From Streptomyces sp. NBC_01116 (GTDB lineage: Bacteria > Actinomycetota > Actinomycetes > Streptomycetales > Streptomycetaceae), in contig NZ_CP108644.1 of NCBI RefSeq assembly GCF_041435495.1, forward strand, positions 2,542,001-2,606,000: a DNA stretch of 64,000 nt. The letters are read 5' to 3'. Below the pieces are notes generated by a model. That model ran no database searches. It saw only the letters and a list, made by a program, of their open reading frames with translations, and had not been told where the DNA came from. Position 1 is the stretch's first letter, and every line of letters begins with the position of its first letter. The position numbers and the translations under genes were made by a program. Below, piece after piece: positions 53,046-62,900 of this stretch.

Positions 53046-54332
53046 TCAGCCGCCGATGACGACGCGGCGTACGCCGGCCCAGTTCGCCGGGTCCGTGGTG
53101 CGGCGTCCGTCGACCAGGACGCGGACGTCCGGGAGGTCGGCGGCGGACAGCTCGCGGTACTCGGCGTGGTCGGCCTGGAGGATCGCGGCGGTGACGGCCT
53201 GGTGGGCGTCGTGCGGGACGAGGCCGAGGGCGGTCAGCTCCTCGGGGGTGTACATCGGGTCCGAGACGAACGGCACCGCGCCGCGCGCCTTCAGGGCCTC
53301 GACGACGCCGAAGACGCCGGAGAACGCGGTCTCCTTGACACCGCCGCGGTAGGCCGCGCCGAGCACCAGGACCCCGACGCCGTCCAGGTCGCCGTAGGCG
53401 GCGGCCAGCAGGTCGACGGCGTACGCGGGCATCGCGGCGTTGGCCTCGCGGGCCGAGCGCACGACGGTGGCCTCCGGGTCGTTCCACAGGTACATCCGCG
53501 GGTAGATCGGGATGCAGTGGCCGCCGACGGCGATGCCGGGCTGGTGGATGTGGCTGTAGGGCTGGCTGTTGCAGGCCTCGATGACCTTCTTGACGTCGAT
53601 GTCGTTCCGGTCGGCGAACCGGGCGAACTGGTTGGCCAGGCCGATGTTGACGTCGCGGTAGGTGGTCTCGGCGAGCTTGGCCAGCTCGGAGGCCTCCGCC
53701 GTGCCGAGGTCCCAGACGCCGTTGGGGCGAGGCAGGTCCTCGCGCTCGTCGAAGTCGAGGACGGCCTCGTAGAAGGCGACGCCGCGCTCCGCGGACGCCT
53801 CGTCGATGCCGCCGACGAGCTTGGGGTAGCGGCGCAGGTCGGCGAAGACCCGGCCGGTGAGCACCCGCTCCGGGGAGAAGACCAGGTGGAAGTCCTCGCC
53901 GGGGGTCAGGCCCGAGCCCTCGGCCAGCATCGGCGCCCAGCGGGTACGGGTGGTGCCGACCGGCAGCGTGGTCTCGTAGCTGACCAGGGTGCCGGGCTTC
54001 AGGCCCGCCGCGATGGCCTTGGTGGCGGAGTCCATCCAGCCGAAGTCGGGCGTGCCCTCGGCGTCCACGAAGAGCGGGACGACGACCACGACGGCGTCGG
54101 ACGCGGCGACCGCGGCCGTGGTGTCCGTCGTGGCGGAGAGCAGGCCGGCGCCCACGGTCTCCTTGAGCAGACGGTCGAGGTCGTGCTCACCGGGGAACGG
54201 CTCGGTGGCCGCGTTGACGAGTTCGACGACCTTCTCGTTGACGTCCGCGCCGATGACCTTGTGGCCCTTGGCGGCGAACTGCACGGCGAGCGGAAGTCCG
54301 ATCTTGCCGAGCGCGACTACACAGATATTCAT
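53046..54332 (-). CDS. Nucleotide-sugar dehydrogenase (WbpA-like, UDP-GlcNAc 6-dehydrogenase family)
   Basis: A 428-residue UDP-glucose/GDP-mannose dehydrogenase family protein that oxidises C6 of a UDP-sugar to the uronic acid. The N-terminal Rossmann start is ICVVALGKIGLPLAVQFAAKGHKVIGAD. The middle domain has LAETTYRDVNIGLANQFARFADRNDIDV. The catalytic Cys is C273 in VGGHCIPIYP. The C-terminal domain has VLVLGAAYRGGVKETAFSG. WbpA, WecC and related enzymes share these features, and the GlcNAc specificity is inferred from the neighbours. The ATG at 54332 has GAGGAAG upstream; the GT2 gene stop is four bases away. Last gene of a five-gene operon. Confidence 0.88.
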   Translation of the reverse strand: MNICVVALGKIGLPLAVQFAAKGHKVIGADVNEKVVELVNAATEPFPGEHDLDRLLKETVGAGLLSATTDTTAAVAASDAVVVVVPLFVDAEGTPDFGWMDSATKAIAAGLKPGTLVSYETTLPVGTTRTRWAPMLAEGSGLTPGEDFHLVFSPERVLTGRVFADLRRYPKLVGGIDEASAERGVAFYEAVLDFDEREDLPRPNGVWDLGTAEASELAKLAETTYRDVNIGLANQFARFADRNDIDVKKVIEACNSQPYSHIHQPGIAVGGHCIPIYPRMYLWNDPEATVVRSAREANAAMPAYAVDLLAAAYGDLDGVGVLVLGAAYRGGVKETAFSGVFGVVEALKARGAVPFVSDPMYTPEELTALGLVPHDAHQAVTAAILQADHAEYRELSAADLPDVRVLVDGRRTTDPANWAGVRRVVIGG

Positions 54333-54336
54333 CGGG

Positions 54337-55953
54337 TTACTTCCTCTTCGACCTGGATAGCGTTCGGCGCAGCCGTGCGCCCACGCCGGACTTCGGTTCC
54401 CACAGCGGGGCGGTCGTGATCACGAGCCGGCCCTTGGTGTTGGTGTTCGCCGCCACGCGGTGGGGGTCGGTGCTCCCCCAGCGGCGCGCCAGCGGCATCG
54501 GCAGCCCCTCGGTGCGGACCGGGATCTCGTACCACGAGCCCGCCACCTCCACGTAGAGGCGGACGCCCCTCTTGGTGCGCGTGAGTGCCAGCGGGATACG
54601 GGCGGTCAGCAGGGTGCCGCCGTCGTTGGCCGCTTCGGCGGTGAGCGTGCCGCTGCGCTTCGGGCGCGGGGCGTCCTTCGGGAGCCTGCGCGCGCCGGGC
54701 TTGTCCGCGCTCTGCGGCATGGCGCCCTGGGCGAGGGCGATGACGGCCGAGGACGTGTCACCGGTGATGCCGGTGCGCAGCCTCACGACGCAGGACAGCT
54801 CCGTGCCGTGCTGCTCCCAGTCGGCCGACTCCAGGCGCGTACCGGCGGAGAGGCGGCCTGCCACCGTCTCCCGCACCTCGTACCACCGGTCATCGAGTCC
54901 GACCGCGGCATCCCGGAAGCCCGGATAGGGCGCGAAGGCACGGTCTCCCTCCAGGAGGAAGGGCGGGGTTCCGTGCTCCGCCTCGTCCGCGATGGCACGG
55001 GTGAGCTCATCGACGGCACCGCGCTGCGCCAGGCCGAAACGCACCCGTCTCTTCACTCCGGTCGCGTCGCGCAGACCGTCGGTGAAGTAGGCCTCCAGGA
55101 GAACGGCCAGACCCTCGCAGATCTGCCGCCGCGTCTCGACGGGGAGGGCGGGGAAGTCGTCGAGCAGCAGCTTGGACAGCTCCCACTCGAAGTGCCGCTT
55201 GAAGACGGCGTCGCGCTGCGGTCCGGCCTCGATGAGTGCGGCCGTGTGCTCCATGATCCTGGTGGCGCACCGAAGCCGAGCCAGGTGGTCGGCCCGGTAG
55301 GTGATGTTGCTGGCGTCACCGCGCTTGACCGCGTAGTAGCACGTGTAGTCGCCGAGGACCGAGATCTTGCGGGCCCGGACGCACGCCTCGATCGTGAACG
55401 GCTGGTCGCTCCCGACCGGCATGTCCTCCGGGAAGCGCAGCTGGTGCTTCTCCACCAACTCCCTGCGGAAGAGTTTGGTGTTGGCCAGTGTGAACGGCAG
55501 GCTCGACGCGTACAGGCTGATGTCCGGAGAAGTCTCCTCGTAGAGCTTCTGGTGGACGTAACGGCCGTTGGTGCCCACCATCTTGCCGACCACGACGTCC
55601 GAATCGTGCTCGTCGGCGTAGGAGACCATTCTCTCCAGCGCTTCGTCGCCCAGGTAGTCGTCCGAGCCGATGAAGTACACGAAGCGACCGGACACGATCT
55701 CCAGCGCCCGGTTGCTCGGCGCCGCCGGGCCACCGGAGTTCTCCTGATGGAGGACCTTGACGACGCCGGGGTAGCGCTCGGCGAACCGGTCGAGCTCGGC
55801 ACCACTGTCATCGGTCGAGCCGTCGTCGACCGCCACGATCTCCAGCCGGTCGAGCCCGATGCTCTGCCGGACCAGGGAGTTCAGGCACTCCGTCAAGTAG
55901 GGCATCGTGTTGTAGACCGCGACGACGACGCTGACGTCGGGGCTACGTGTCAT
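54337..55953 (-). CDS. Glycosyltransferase family 2 protein
   Basis: A 538-residue GT-A enzyme. It has VSVVVAVYNTMPYLTECLNSLVRQS, VDDGSTDDSG at 42-51 and the metal-binding FIGSDDYLGD with D98 and D99 in place of the more usual DxD. GSDQPFTIEACVRA follows. A C-terminal 200 residues add two beta-rich modules (WYEVRETVAGRLSAGTRLESADWEQHGTELSCVVRLRTG; GTLLTARIPLALTRTKRGVRLYVEVAGSWYEIP) like the tail domains of TarS-type wall-teichoic-acid transferases. It shares several blocks with the GT2 at 44261-45499. Its ATG overlaps the stop of the preceding GT4 gene by 4 bp. Likely donor is a UDP-sugar from this cassette. Confidence 0.85.
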   Translation of the reverse strand: MTRSPDVSVVVAVYNTMPYLTECLNSLVRQSIGLDRLEIVAVDDGSTDDSGAELDRFAERYPGVVKVLHQENSGGPAAPSNRALEIVSGRFVYFIGSDDYLGDEALERMVSYADEHDSDVVVGKMVGTNGRYVHQKLYEETSPDISLYASSLPFTLANTKLFRRELVEKHQLRFPEDMPVGSDQPFTIEACVRARKISVLGDYTCYYAVKRGDASNITYRADHLARLRCATRIMEHTAALIEAGPQRDAVFKRHFEWELSKLLLDDFPALPVETRRQICEGLAVLLEAYFTDGLRDATGVKRRVRFGLAQRGAVDELTRAIADEAEHGTPPFLLEGDRAFAPYPGFRDAAVGLDDRWYEVRETVAGRLSAGTRLESADWEQHGTELSCVVRLRTGITGDTSSAVIALAQGAMPQSADKPGARRLPKDAPRPKRSGTLTAEAANDGGTLLTARIPLALTRTKRGVRLYVEVAGSWYEIPVRTEGLPMPLARRWGSTDPHRVAANTNTKGRLVITTAPLWEPKSGVGARLRRTLSRSKRK

Positions 55954-57530
55954 GCCATCACCTGATTGTCCGTCCGGTCCACCTTGGTACGGGCCCCCTC
56001 GACGAGCCGGGAGTACACGCCGTCGAGCACCTCTGCCTGGGCCTCCCAGGTCCAGTCCTCCAGCAGCCCCTGGCTCTCGTAGACCGCACGGTACTTGGCG
56101 GGATCGGCGAGCACCGACTTGACCGCCCTGACGTAGTCGGATACGTCCTCGGCAGTGAACACCTCGCCCTGGCGCGTCCGGGCCACCATCTCGCCCATCG
56201 TCCGCACGTCACTCACCACGAACGGCAGTCGGGCGTGCGAGTACTCGAAGAACTTGGTGATCAGGGCGATCTCGTGGTTGGGCCAGTGATGGATGGGGAT
56301 GACGCCCACGTCCGCGGCGGACAGGAAGGGCACGACCTGATAGTGCGGCACGTAGGGCAGGATGTGCAGCCGGTCCGATACGCCCAGTTCGTCAGCGCGC
56401 TCCGTGAGCTCCTGCATGTACGCCGAATTGGTGCGCAGGACCACGAACGCGACGTGGGTGCCGGGGAGTTGAGGAAGCGCCTCGACCATGATGTCAAGGC
56501 CTCGCTGCGGCGCCGCCGCACCACTGTAGACGGCCAGCGGGACCTCGGGCCCGATCCCGCACAGTTCACGCAGGTCCGGCACCGGCTCCGCGGCCTGCTC
56601 CGGAGAGATCTCGGCGTCCGGAGCATTGAGGACCACCTCGGGCAGAGCCTTCAGCCCGTGACGTTCGACCAGCATCTCCGCCAGCGTGGACGAGACCGTG
56701 GTGACGGCGTCGGCGTACTTCGCGTACTCGCGCTCGTGTCCGCACTGCGCGATGTGCCAGCGCGGGTGCGGGTTCCACGGCTTGATGCCGGGCAGGAACT
56801 CGTGCACGTCCCAGAGGAGCTTGACGGACCTGCCCTTGGCTTCGGCGCGAAGCTTCGCCCGCGCGGCCACACCGAGCATGCGGAAATCGTTCGCGTGGAT
56901 CAGGTCGGGTTCAAGCCGGTCGATGACCCTACCGTACGCAAGTTCGAAGTCCCACAGGGCCGGGTCGAGCCGACGCCACGCCCGGTCACCCATGGTACGA
57001 ACCCAGAAAGCCGTGGTGAAACGATCCAGCATCGAGTCCATGCTCTTGCGCCGCTGGGCCAGCGCCTCCGTGCGGTCGGCCCGGAGGTGCACCCACTTGC
57101 TCAGCGCCTTCGCCAGCAGACGTGGAGGCAGTAGACGCGCGGCGCTCAGCGTCGAACCGCTGCGCCTGGCTTCCACACCCCGGATGTTCAGTTCGGCACG
57201 CCAGGCCTTCATACGCTGCTTACGGTACTCGGCGAGCGGACCGGGCGGATACGCGAGAGGGGAGCGCAGCCCGGGTCGACGGTACTCGTGACGGCGACGG
57301 TGCATGGGCGTCGGCACGTGGAGCAGGCGGACCTGGGCCTCGCCGAGCCACCATCGCTTGCTCTTCTTGATGGGCGACTTGCCCAGAAGCACCACGTCCC
57401 AACCGGCTTGCGCAGCTGAGCGAGCTTCCTTCTGCACCCGGGAATCGCCGTTGACGCCGTTGTCGACGAGCATGACGATCTTTCCCCGGGAACTGCGCGC
57501 CGGCCCTGTGGCCAGGCTGTCAATCGCCAT
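55950..57530 (-). CDS. Glycosyltransferase family 4 protein
   Basis: A 526-residue GT-B enzyme. The N-terminal domain starts KIVMLVDNGVNGDSRVQKEARSAAQAGWDVVLLGKSP, typical of GT4. A basic insert of about 130 residues (residues 80-210) with DRFTTAFWVRTMGDRAWRR follows. HANDFRMLGVAARAK and WDVHEFLPGIKPW come next. The C-terminal donor domain has LAVYSGAAAPQRGLDIMVEALPQL, LPYVPHYQVVPFLSAADVGVIP and ITKFFEYSHARLPFVVSDVRTMGEMV, where E-F-x-x-A-R replaces the usual E-A-x-A-x-G. The ATG at 57528-57530 overlaps the Gfo/Idh gene by 11 bp. It probably adds a sugar to a lipid-linked intermediate. Confidence 0.83.
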   Translation of the reverse strand: MAIDSLATGPARSSRGKIVMLVDNGVNGDSRVQKEARSAAQAGWDVVLLGKSPIKKSKRWWLGEAQVRLLHVPTPMHRRRHEYRRPGLRSPLAYPPGPLAEYRKQRMKAWRAELNIRGVEARRSGSTLSAARLLPPRLLAKALSKWVHLRADRTEALAQRRKSMDSMLDRFTTAFWVRTMGDRAWRRLDPALWDFELAYGRVIDRLEPDLIHANDFRMLGVAARAKLRAEAKGRSVKLLWDVHEFLPGIKPWNPHPRWHIAQCGHEREYAKYADAVTTVSSTLAEMLVERHGLKALPEVVLNAPDAEISPEQAAEPVPDLRELCGIGPEVPLAVYSGAAAPQRGLDIMVEALPQLPGTHVAFVVLRTNSAYMQELTERADELGVSDRLHILPYVPHYQVVPFLSAADVGVIPIHHWPNHEIALITKFFEYSHARLPFVVSDVRTMGEMVARTRQGEVFTAEDVSDYVRAVKSVLADPAKYRAVYESQGLLEDWTWEAQAEVLDGVYSRLVEGARTKVDRTDNQVMA

Positions 57531-58539
57531 GACGAGCGTGCTCTCCTGTCTCGAATACAACTGTTCGGCCGGTGTTGGCCGAGTCGAGCAGCGAAGTCGC
57601 CACCTCGACCGTACGGAGTCCCTGGCGCAGCGTGCAGATGTCCGCGGGCTTGCCCTGTACGGCGTCGCGGAACAGCTCGTGCTCGACGAGCAGCGGCTCG
57701 CGCTTGGGGATGGCGTAGCGGATCATGTCGCCCTCGGAGACCCCGCGGAAGGCGCGCAGCGCCTCCCACTCGGTGGTGACGGCGGCGTTGGAGTGGAAGG
57801 TGAGGTCGGCGGTGAGGGTGTCGGCGATGAAGCAGCCGCGCTCGCCGGTGACCGAGGTGAAGCGCTCCTTGAGCGGGCTCAGCCAGTTGACCAGGTGGTT
57901 GACCATCGTGCCGTCGGACAGCTGACCCACGGCGGAGACCATGTCCTCGTGCGGCCGGCCGGACTTGGAGACGGTGTGGGCGGCGATCGAGGTGTACGTC
58001 TGCCCGGTGACCCAGCCCGTCAGGTCGATGTCGTGCGTGGCCAGGTCCTTGACCACGCCGACGTCGGCGATCCGGTGCGGGAAGGGGCCCTGGCGGCGGG
58101 TGACGACCTGGTAGACGTCGCCCAGCTCACCGGCCTCCAGGCGGGCGCGGAGCGAGAGCAGGGCCGGGTTGCAGCGTTCGATGTGGCCGACGCCGGCCAC
58201 CAGGCCGCGCGACTCGAACGCCTCGACGAGGCGGCGCGCGCCCTCGACGGTGTCGGCGAGCGGCTTCTCGATGAGGGCGCAGACACCGGCGTCGGCGAGC
58301 TGGAGGCCGACCTCCTCGTGCAGCCCGGTCGGGCAGGCGACGACGGCGTAGTCGATGCCGAGGGCGAGGAGCTCCTCGACGGTGGACAGGACGGGAGCGC
58401 CCTGGGCCCAGCCGTTCTTGTCGCCCATCGGGTCGACGACGCCGACCAGCTCGACGCCTTCCAGGCTCGCGAGGACGCGGGCGTGGTGGCGGCCCATGGA
58501 GCCGAGGCCGACGAGCCCGGCCTTCAGTACGGCGCTCAC
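57520..58539 (-). CDS. Gfo/Idh/MocA oxidoreductase (WbpB-like)
   Basis: A 339-residue NAD-dependent oxidoreductase. KAGLVGLGSMGRHHARVLASL is the Rossmann motif. EKPLADTVEGARRLVEA at 91-107 carries the catalytic Lys of the family, and DLATHDIDLTGWVTG near 175 has the conserved HDIDL. WbpB/WlbA oxidise C3 of UDP-GlcNAcA, and the aminotransferase and acetyltransferase that follow in that pathway are encoded next to it. The substrate is therefore inferred from context. The ATG overlaps the stop of the aminotransferase gene by 4 bp (58536-58539). The stop codon overlaps the GT4 start. Confidence 0.86.
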   Translation of the reverse strand: MSAVLKAGLVGLGSMGRHHARVLASLEGVELVGVVDPMGDKNGWAQGAPVLSTVEELLALGIDYAVVACPTGLHEEVGLQLADAGVCALIEKPLADTVEGARRLVEAFESRGLVAGVGHIERCNPALLSLRARLEAGELGDVYQVVTRRQGPFPHRIADVGVVKDLATHDIDLTGWVTGQTYTSIAAHTVSKSGRPHEDMVSAVGQLSDGTMVNHLVNWLSPLKERFTSVTGERGCFIADTLTADLTFHSNAAVTTEWEALRAFRGVSEGDMIRYAIPKREPLLVEHELFRDAVQGKPADICTLRQGLRTVEVATSLLDSANTGRTVVFETGEHARHGD

Positions 58540-59654
58540 AGGTTCTCCCCCAGCGCGTTCACGGCGGCGGCGATCCGCTCCAGGTCGCCCTCGGTGAGCG
58601 AGGGGTGGACGGGCAGCGAGACGACCTCGGCGGCGGCCCGCTCGGTCTCGGGCAGGTCCCAGGTGCGGCCGGCCTTCTGGTCCGGCTCCCAGTAGGGCTT
58701 GAGCCGGTGGATCGGCGTCGGGTAGTAGACGGCGTTGCCGATGCCCGCCTCGGTGAGCTTCGCCATCGCGGCGTCCCGGTCACCGCTGATCCGCACGGTG
58801 TACTGGTGGTAGACGTGCCGGGCGCCCTCGGCCACCGGCGGCGTGGTGACGGCCGGGGCGGTGATGTGGGCGTCGAGGTACGCGGCGTTGGCGCGGCGCT
58901 GCTCGGTCCACCCCTCCACCTTGCCGAGCTGTACGCGGCCGACGGCGGCGGACACGTCGGTCATCCGCATGTTGGCGCCGACGATCTCGTTGGCGTACCG
59001 CTGCTCCATGCCCTGGTTGCGCAGCAGGCGCAGGGTACGGGCCAGTTCGGCGTCGGCCGTGGTGACCATGCCGCCTTCGAGGGAGTGCATGTTCTTGGTC
59101 GGGTAGAAGCTGAAGGTGCCGCCCGCGCCGAACGCGCCGACCGGGGTGCCGTTCAGCGCCGCGGCGTGGGCCTGGCAGGCGTCCTCGACGACGGCGAGCT
59201 TGTGCTTGTCGGCGATGGGCATGAGCTTGTCCATCGCGGCGGGGTGGCCGTAGAGGTGCACCGGCATGATCGCGGCGGTGCGCGGCGTGATCGCGGCTTC
59301 GACGGCCGCCGGGTCGAGGCCGAAGCTGCCCGGCTCGATGTCGGCGAACACCACGTCGGCGCCGACGAGGCGGACCGCGTTCGCGGAGGCGGCGAAGGAG
59401 AAGGAGGGGACGATCACCTCGTCGCCGGGGCCGATGCCCAGGGCCAGCAGCAGCAGGTGAAGTGCCGAGGTCCCCGAGTTGACGGCGACGCAGTGCCGGT
59501 CGTCGACCAGGCGGGAGAAGCCTTCCTCGAAGGCGGCGACCTCCGGGCCCTGCACGACGCGACCGCTGCGCAGCACACGCACCGCGGCCTCGATCTCGTC
59601 TTCCCCGATGACCGGGCGGGCAGCAGGAATCGGCTGCTCGTTGATGCTCGTCAT
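58536..59654 (-). CDS. DegT/DnrJ/EryC1/StrS aminotransferase (WbpE-like)
   Basis: A 372-residue PLP enzyme that would transfer an amino group to C3 of the 3-keto uronic acid. NSGTSALHLLLLALGIGPGDEVIVPSFSFAASANAV is the PLP phosphate and substrate region. D158 in VVEDACQAHAA contacts the pyridine N, and K187 in FSFYPTKNMHSLEGG is the Schiff-base Lys. RNQGMEQRYANEIVGANMRMTDVSAAVG and the C-terminal SLPVHPSLTEGDLERI are family-typical. The ATG at 59652-59654 has AAGGAGG six bases upstream, a near-perfect ribosome-binding site. First gene of a tight five-gene operon. Confidence 0.9.
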   Translation of the reverse strand: MTSINEQPIPAARPVIGEDEIEAAVRVLRSGRVVQGPEVAAFEEGFSRLVDDRHCVAVNSGTSALHLLLLALGIGPGDEVIVPSFSFAASANAVRLVGADVVFADIEPGSFGLDPAAVEAAITPRTAAIMPVHLYGHPAAMDKLMPIADKHKLAVVEDACQAHAAALNGTPVGAFGAGGTFSFYPTKNMHSLEGGMVTTADAELARTLRLLRNQGMEQRYANEIVGANMRMTDVSAAVGRVQLGKVEGWTEQRRANAAYLDAHITAPAVTTPPVAEGARHVYHQYTVRISGDRDAAMAKLTEAGIGNAVYYPTPIHRLKPYWEPDQKAGRTWDLPETERAAAEVVSLPVHPSLTEGDLERIAAAVNALGENL

Positions 59655-59922
59655 GAACGTCCTCCTTGAACACCGCAAGAGCTCGTAACCAGGCAGAGCT
59701 TCGAGGTGCGGGACGTCTTACCGAGGTCGCGCAAACCCCACCGGCGCGAAGCCGACGCCCTGCCGAGGAATCCGGCCCGGTCGGTATCTTCGCCGGGCCT
59801 TGTCACCAACCGTAGTTTCGTGATGAAAGCTCACACGCATGGCAACCGCCGTCACATTATCAGGGATTTCTCATCCCATTTCGGGCTCGTTAACCGGCCC
59901 TTGCATCAGTTCTGAAACAAAG

Positions 59923-59961
59923 CAGGTGTCCCGCCCCCATGCGCTCGGAGCGGGACACCTG
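59923..59961 (-). terminator. rne terminator; rest of the 333-bp gap without gene
   Basis: CAGGTGTCCCGC at 59923-59934 pairs with GCGGGACACCTG at 59950-59961; CTTTGTTTC follows on the minus strand. It is 26 bp after the rne stop codon. The remaining 59655-59922 is A/T-richer than its surroundings (for example 59810-59930) and must hold the promoter of the aminotransferase operon, but I see no gene or clear -10 box. Confidence 0.8.
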
Positions 59962-59987
59962 AAGATGAACAGCCGGTTACGCATTCA

Positions 59988-62900
59988 TCAGCCGGCCGAC
60001 GACTCGCCTTCCACGGAAGGCGCGGAAGCCGTTACGGACGGCGACGACTGCTCAGCGGCGACGGTCTTCTTCGTCGTCTTCTTCGCTGCCGTCTTGGCCG
60101 TCGTCTTCTTCGCGGCGGCCTTCTTCGCGACGGTCTTCTTGGCGGCCGTCTTCTTCGCCGGGGCCTTCTTGGCCGCGGTCTTACGGGCCGTCTTCTTCGC
60201 CGGGGCAGGCTCAGCGGATTCGGATTCCGTCGTTCCGGTGGATTCCGTGGCCGTTTCGGCGACCTGGCCGTCGGATTCCGGGGTCTTCGCCTCGGGCGCC
60301 GAAGCGACCACGACGACCTCCGCGTCGTCCGACCCGGTGGGCGAGCCCGCCGGTGCGGTGACCTTGCGGGTCACCCTGCGCCGGGCGCGCGGCGGGGCGG
60401 CCACGGGGGCCCCGGCCTCGGGGGCCTTCTCCTCCGGGGCCTCGGGGGCCGGCGTCTCGGCGGCGGGCGCCTCGACGACCGGGTCCTCGGCCGCGACCGG
60501 GTCCGTGGTGGGCTCGGCCGGCCTGACCGGCTCAGCGGCCTCGGCCTCGGCCGGCTTCGGCGAACCCGCCGGGGCGGTCGCCTTACGGGTGGCCCGGCGG
60601 CGCGGGCGGCCCTGGGGCCCGGCCTCGACCGGAGCCTCGGTGACCTCGGCGGTCTCCGGGGCCTCCGCAGCGGCGGCCTCGGCGGGCGCGTCGGCAACCG
60701 GCTCGGGCCGGGCCTCGGCGACGGGAGCCTCGACGGCCGGGGCGGGCGCCTCGGCCCGCGGGGCGCCGGCCGGGGCCGACGCCTTGCGGGAGGCCCGACG
60801 GCGGCCACGGCCGCGCGTGGCGGCCGCCTCGGCCTCGGCGGGGCTGCTGTAGAACTCCTCGTCGGCGGTGACCTCGGGCTCGACGGCCACCGGGGCGGCG
60901 ACCTCGGCGGCCAGCTCGGCCTCGGTCTCGGCGGGCTCGGCCGCGTGCTCGTCGTGACCGTGCTCGTGGTCGTGACCGTGCTCGTGGTCCTGGCCCGCGC
61001 CCCCGCGGCGCTTCTTGGACTTCTTGCCGCCGCCACCGCCGCCGACGGACGTCGGCTGCTCCATGTGGACGATGACACCGCGCCCGTTGCAGTGGACGCA
61101 GGTCTCGGAGAAGGACTCCAGCAGACCCTGGCCCACCCGCTTGCGGGTCATCTGGACCAGGCCCAGCGAGGTGACCTCGGCGACCTGGTGCTTGGTGCGG
61201 TCGCGGCCCAGGCACTCCAGGAGCCGCCGCAGCACCAGGTCCCGGTTGGACTCCAGCACCATGTCGATGAAGTCGACGACGACGATGCCTCCGAGGTCGC
61301 GCAGCCGCAGCTGGCGCACGATCTCCTCGGCCGCCTCCAGGTTGTTCCTGGTGACCGTCTCCTCCAGGTTGCCGCCCTGGCCGGTGAACTTGCCGGTGTT
61401 GACGTCGACGACGATCATCGCCTCGGTCTTGTCGATCACCAGCGAACCGCCGCTGGGCAGGTAGACCTTGCGGTCCAGCGCCTTCATCAGCTGCTCGTCG
61501 ATGCGGTACGTCGCGAAGACGTCGACCTCGGAGGTCCAGCGGGAGAGCCGCTCGGTGAGGTCGGGCGCGACGTGCGAGACATAGCCGTGGATGGTCTCCC
61601 ACGCCTCGTCGCCGCTGACGATGACCTTGGAGAAGTCCTCGTTGAAGATGTCGCGGACGACCCGGACGGTCATGTCCGGCTCGCCGTAGAGCAGCGTCGG
61701 CGCGTTGGAGCCGCTGGTGCCCTTCGCCTTCTTCTGGATGTCCTCCCACTGGCCCTGGAGCCGCTCGACGTCACGGCGCAGCTCGTCCTCGCTCGCGCCC
61801 TCGGCGGCGGTGCGCACGATGACGCCCGCGTCCTCGGGGACGATCTTCTTGAGGATGGTCTTGAGGCGGGAGCGCTCGGTGTCGGGCAGCTTGCGGCTGA
61901 TCCCGGTCATCGAGCCCTCGGGCACGTAGACGAGGTAGCGGCCGGGCAGCGAGACCTGGCTGGTCAGACGCGCGCCCTTGTGGCCGATCGGGTCCTTGGT
62001 CACCTGGACCAGGACCGACTGGCCGGACTTGAGCGCGGTCTCGATGCGTCGCGGCCCGTGGGCCATGCCGAGCGCCTCGAAGTTGACCTCACCGGCGTAC
62101 AGGACGGCGTTGCGGCCCTTGCCGATGTCGACGAAGGCGGCCTCCATGGACGGCAGCACGTTCTGGACCTTGCCCAGGTAGACGTTGCCGACGTAGCTGG
62201 TGGCCTGCTCCTTGTTGACGTAGTGCTCGACGAGCACGTTGTCCTCGAGGACGCCGATCTGGGTGCGCTCGCCGCTCTGGCGGACGACCATCACCCGCTC
62301 GACGGCCTCGCGGCGGGCGAGGAACTCCGCCTCGGTGATGATCGGGACCCGGCGGCGGCCCTGCTCGCGGCCCTCGCGGCGGCGCTGCTTCTTGGCCTCC
62401 ATACGGGTCGAGCCCTTGATGGACTGGACCTCGTCGAAACCGGTGCCGGGCTCGCGCTCCTCCTTCTTGCGGGGCTCGCGGACCTTGACGACCGTACGCT
62501 CCGGGTCGTCGGTGGTGCCGTGGTCGGCCTCGGCCGCGGCGTCACCGCTGCGGCGACGGCGACGGCGGCGACGGCGGCTGCTGCTCGACCCGGAGGCCGA
62601 GGAGTCGTCGTCCTCGTCGTGCTCGTCGGCGGCGTCCGAGGCGTGGCCCCGGCCCCGGTCCTGCTCGTCCTCGGAGCGGGACTCCTCGGCGCGGGACGCG
62701 GGCGCGGTCTCATCGCCGGGCTGCTGCTCGTCGTCCGTGTCGTTGGCCTCGCCACGACGGCGGCGACGGCCGCCACGACGGCGACGGCGCGAGGGGCGGT
62801 CGCCGTACTCGTCGGTGTCCTCGCCCTCGTGCTCGTCCGTCTCGGCCTCGGGGGCCTCGTCGGCGGGCTGCTCCGCGGGCACCTCCACGGGAGCGGCGGG

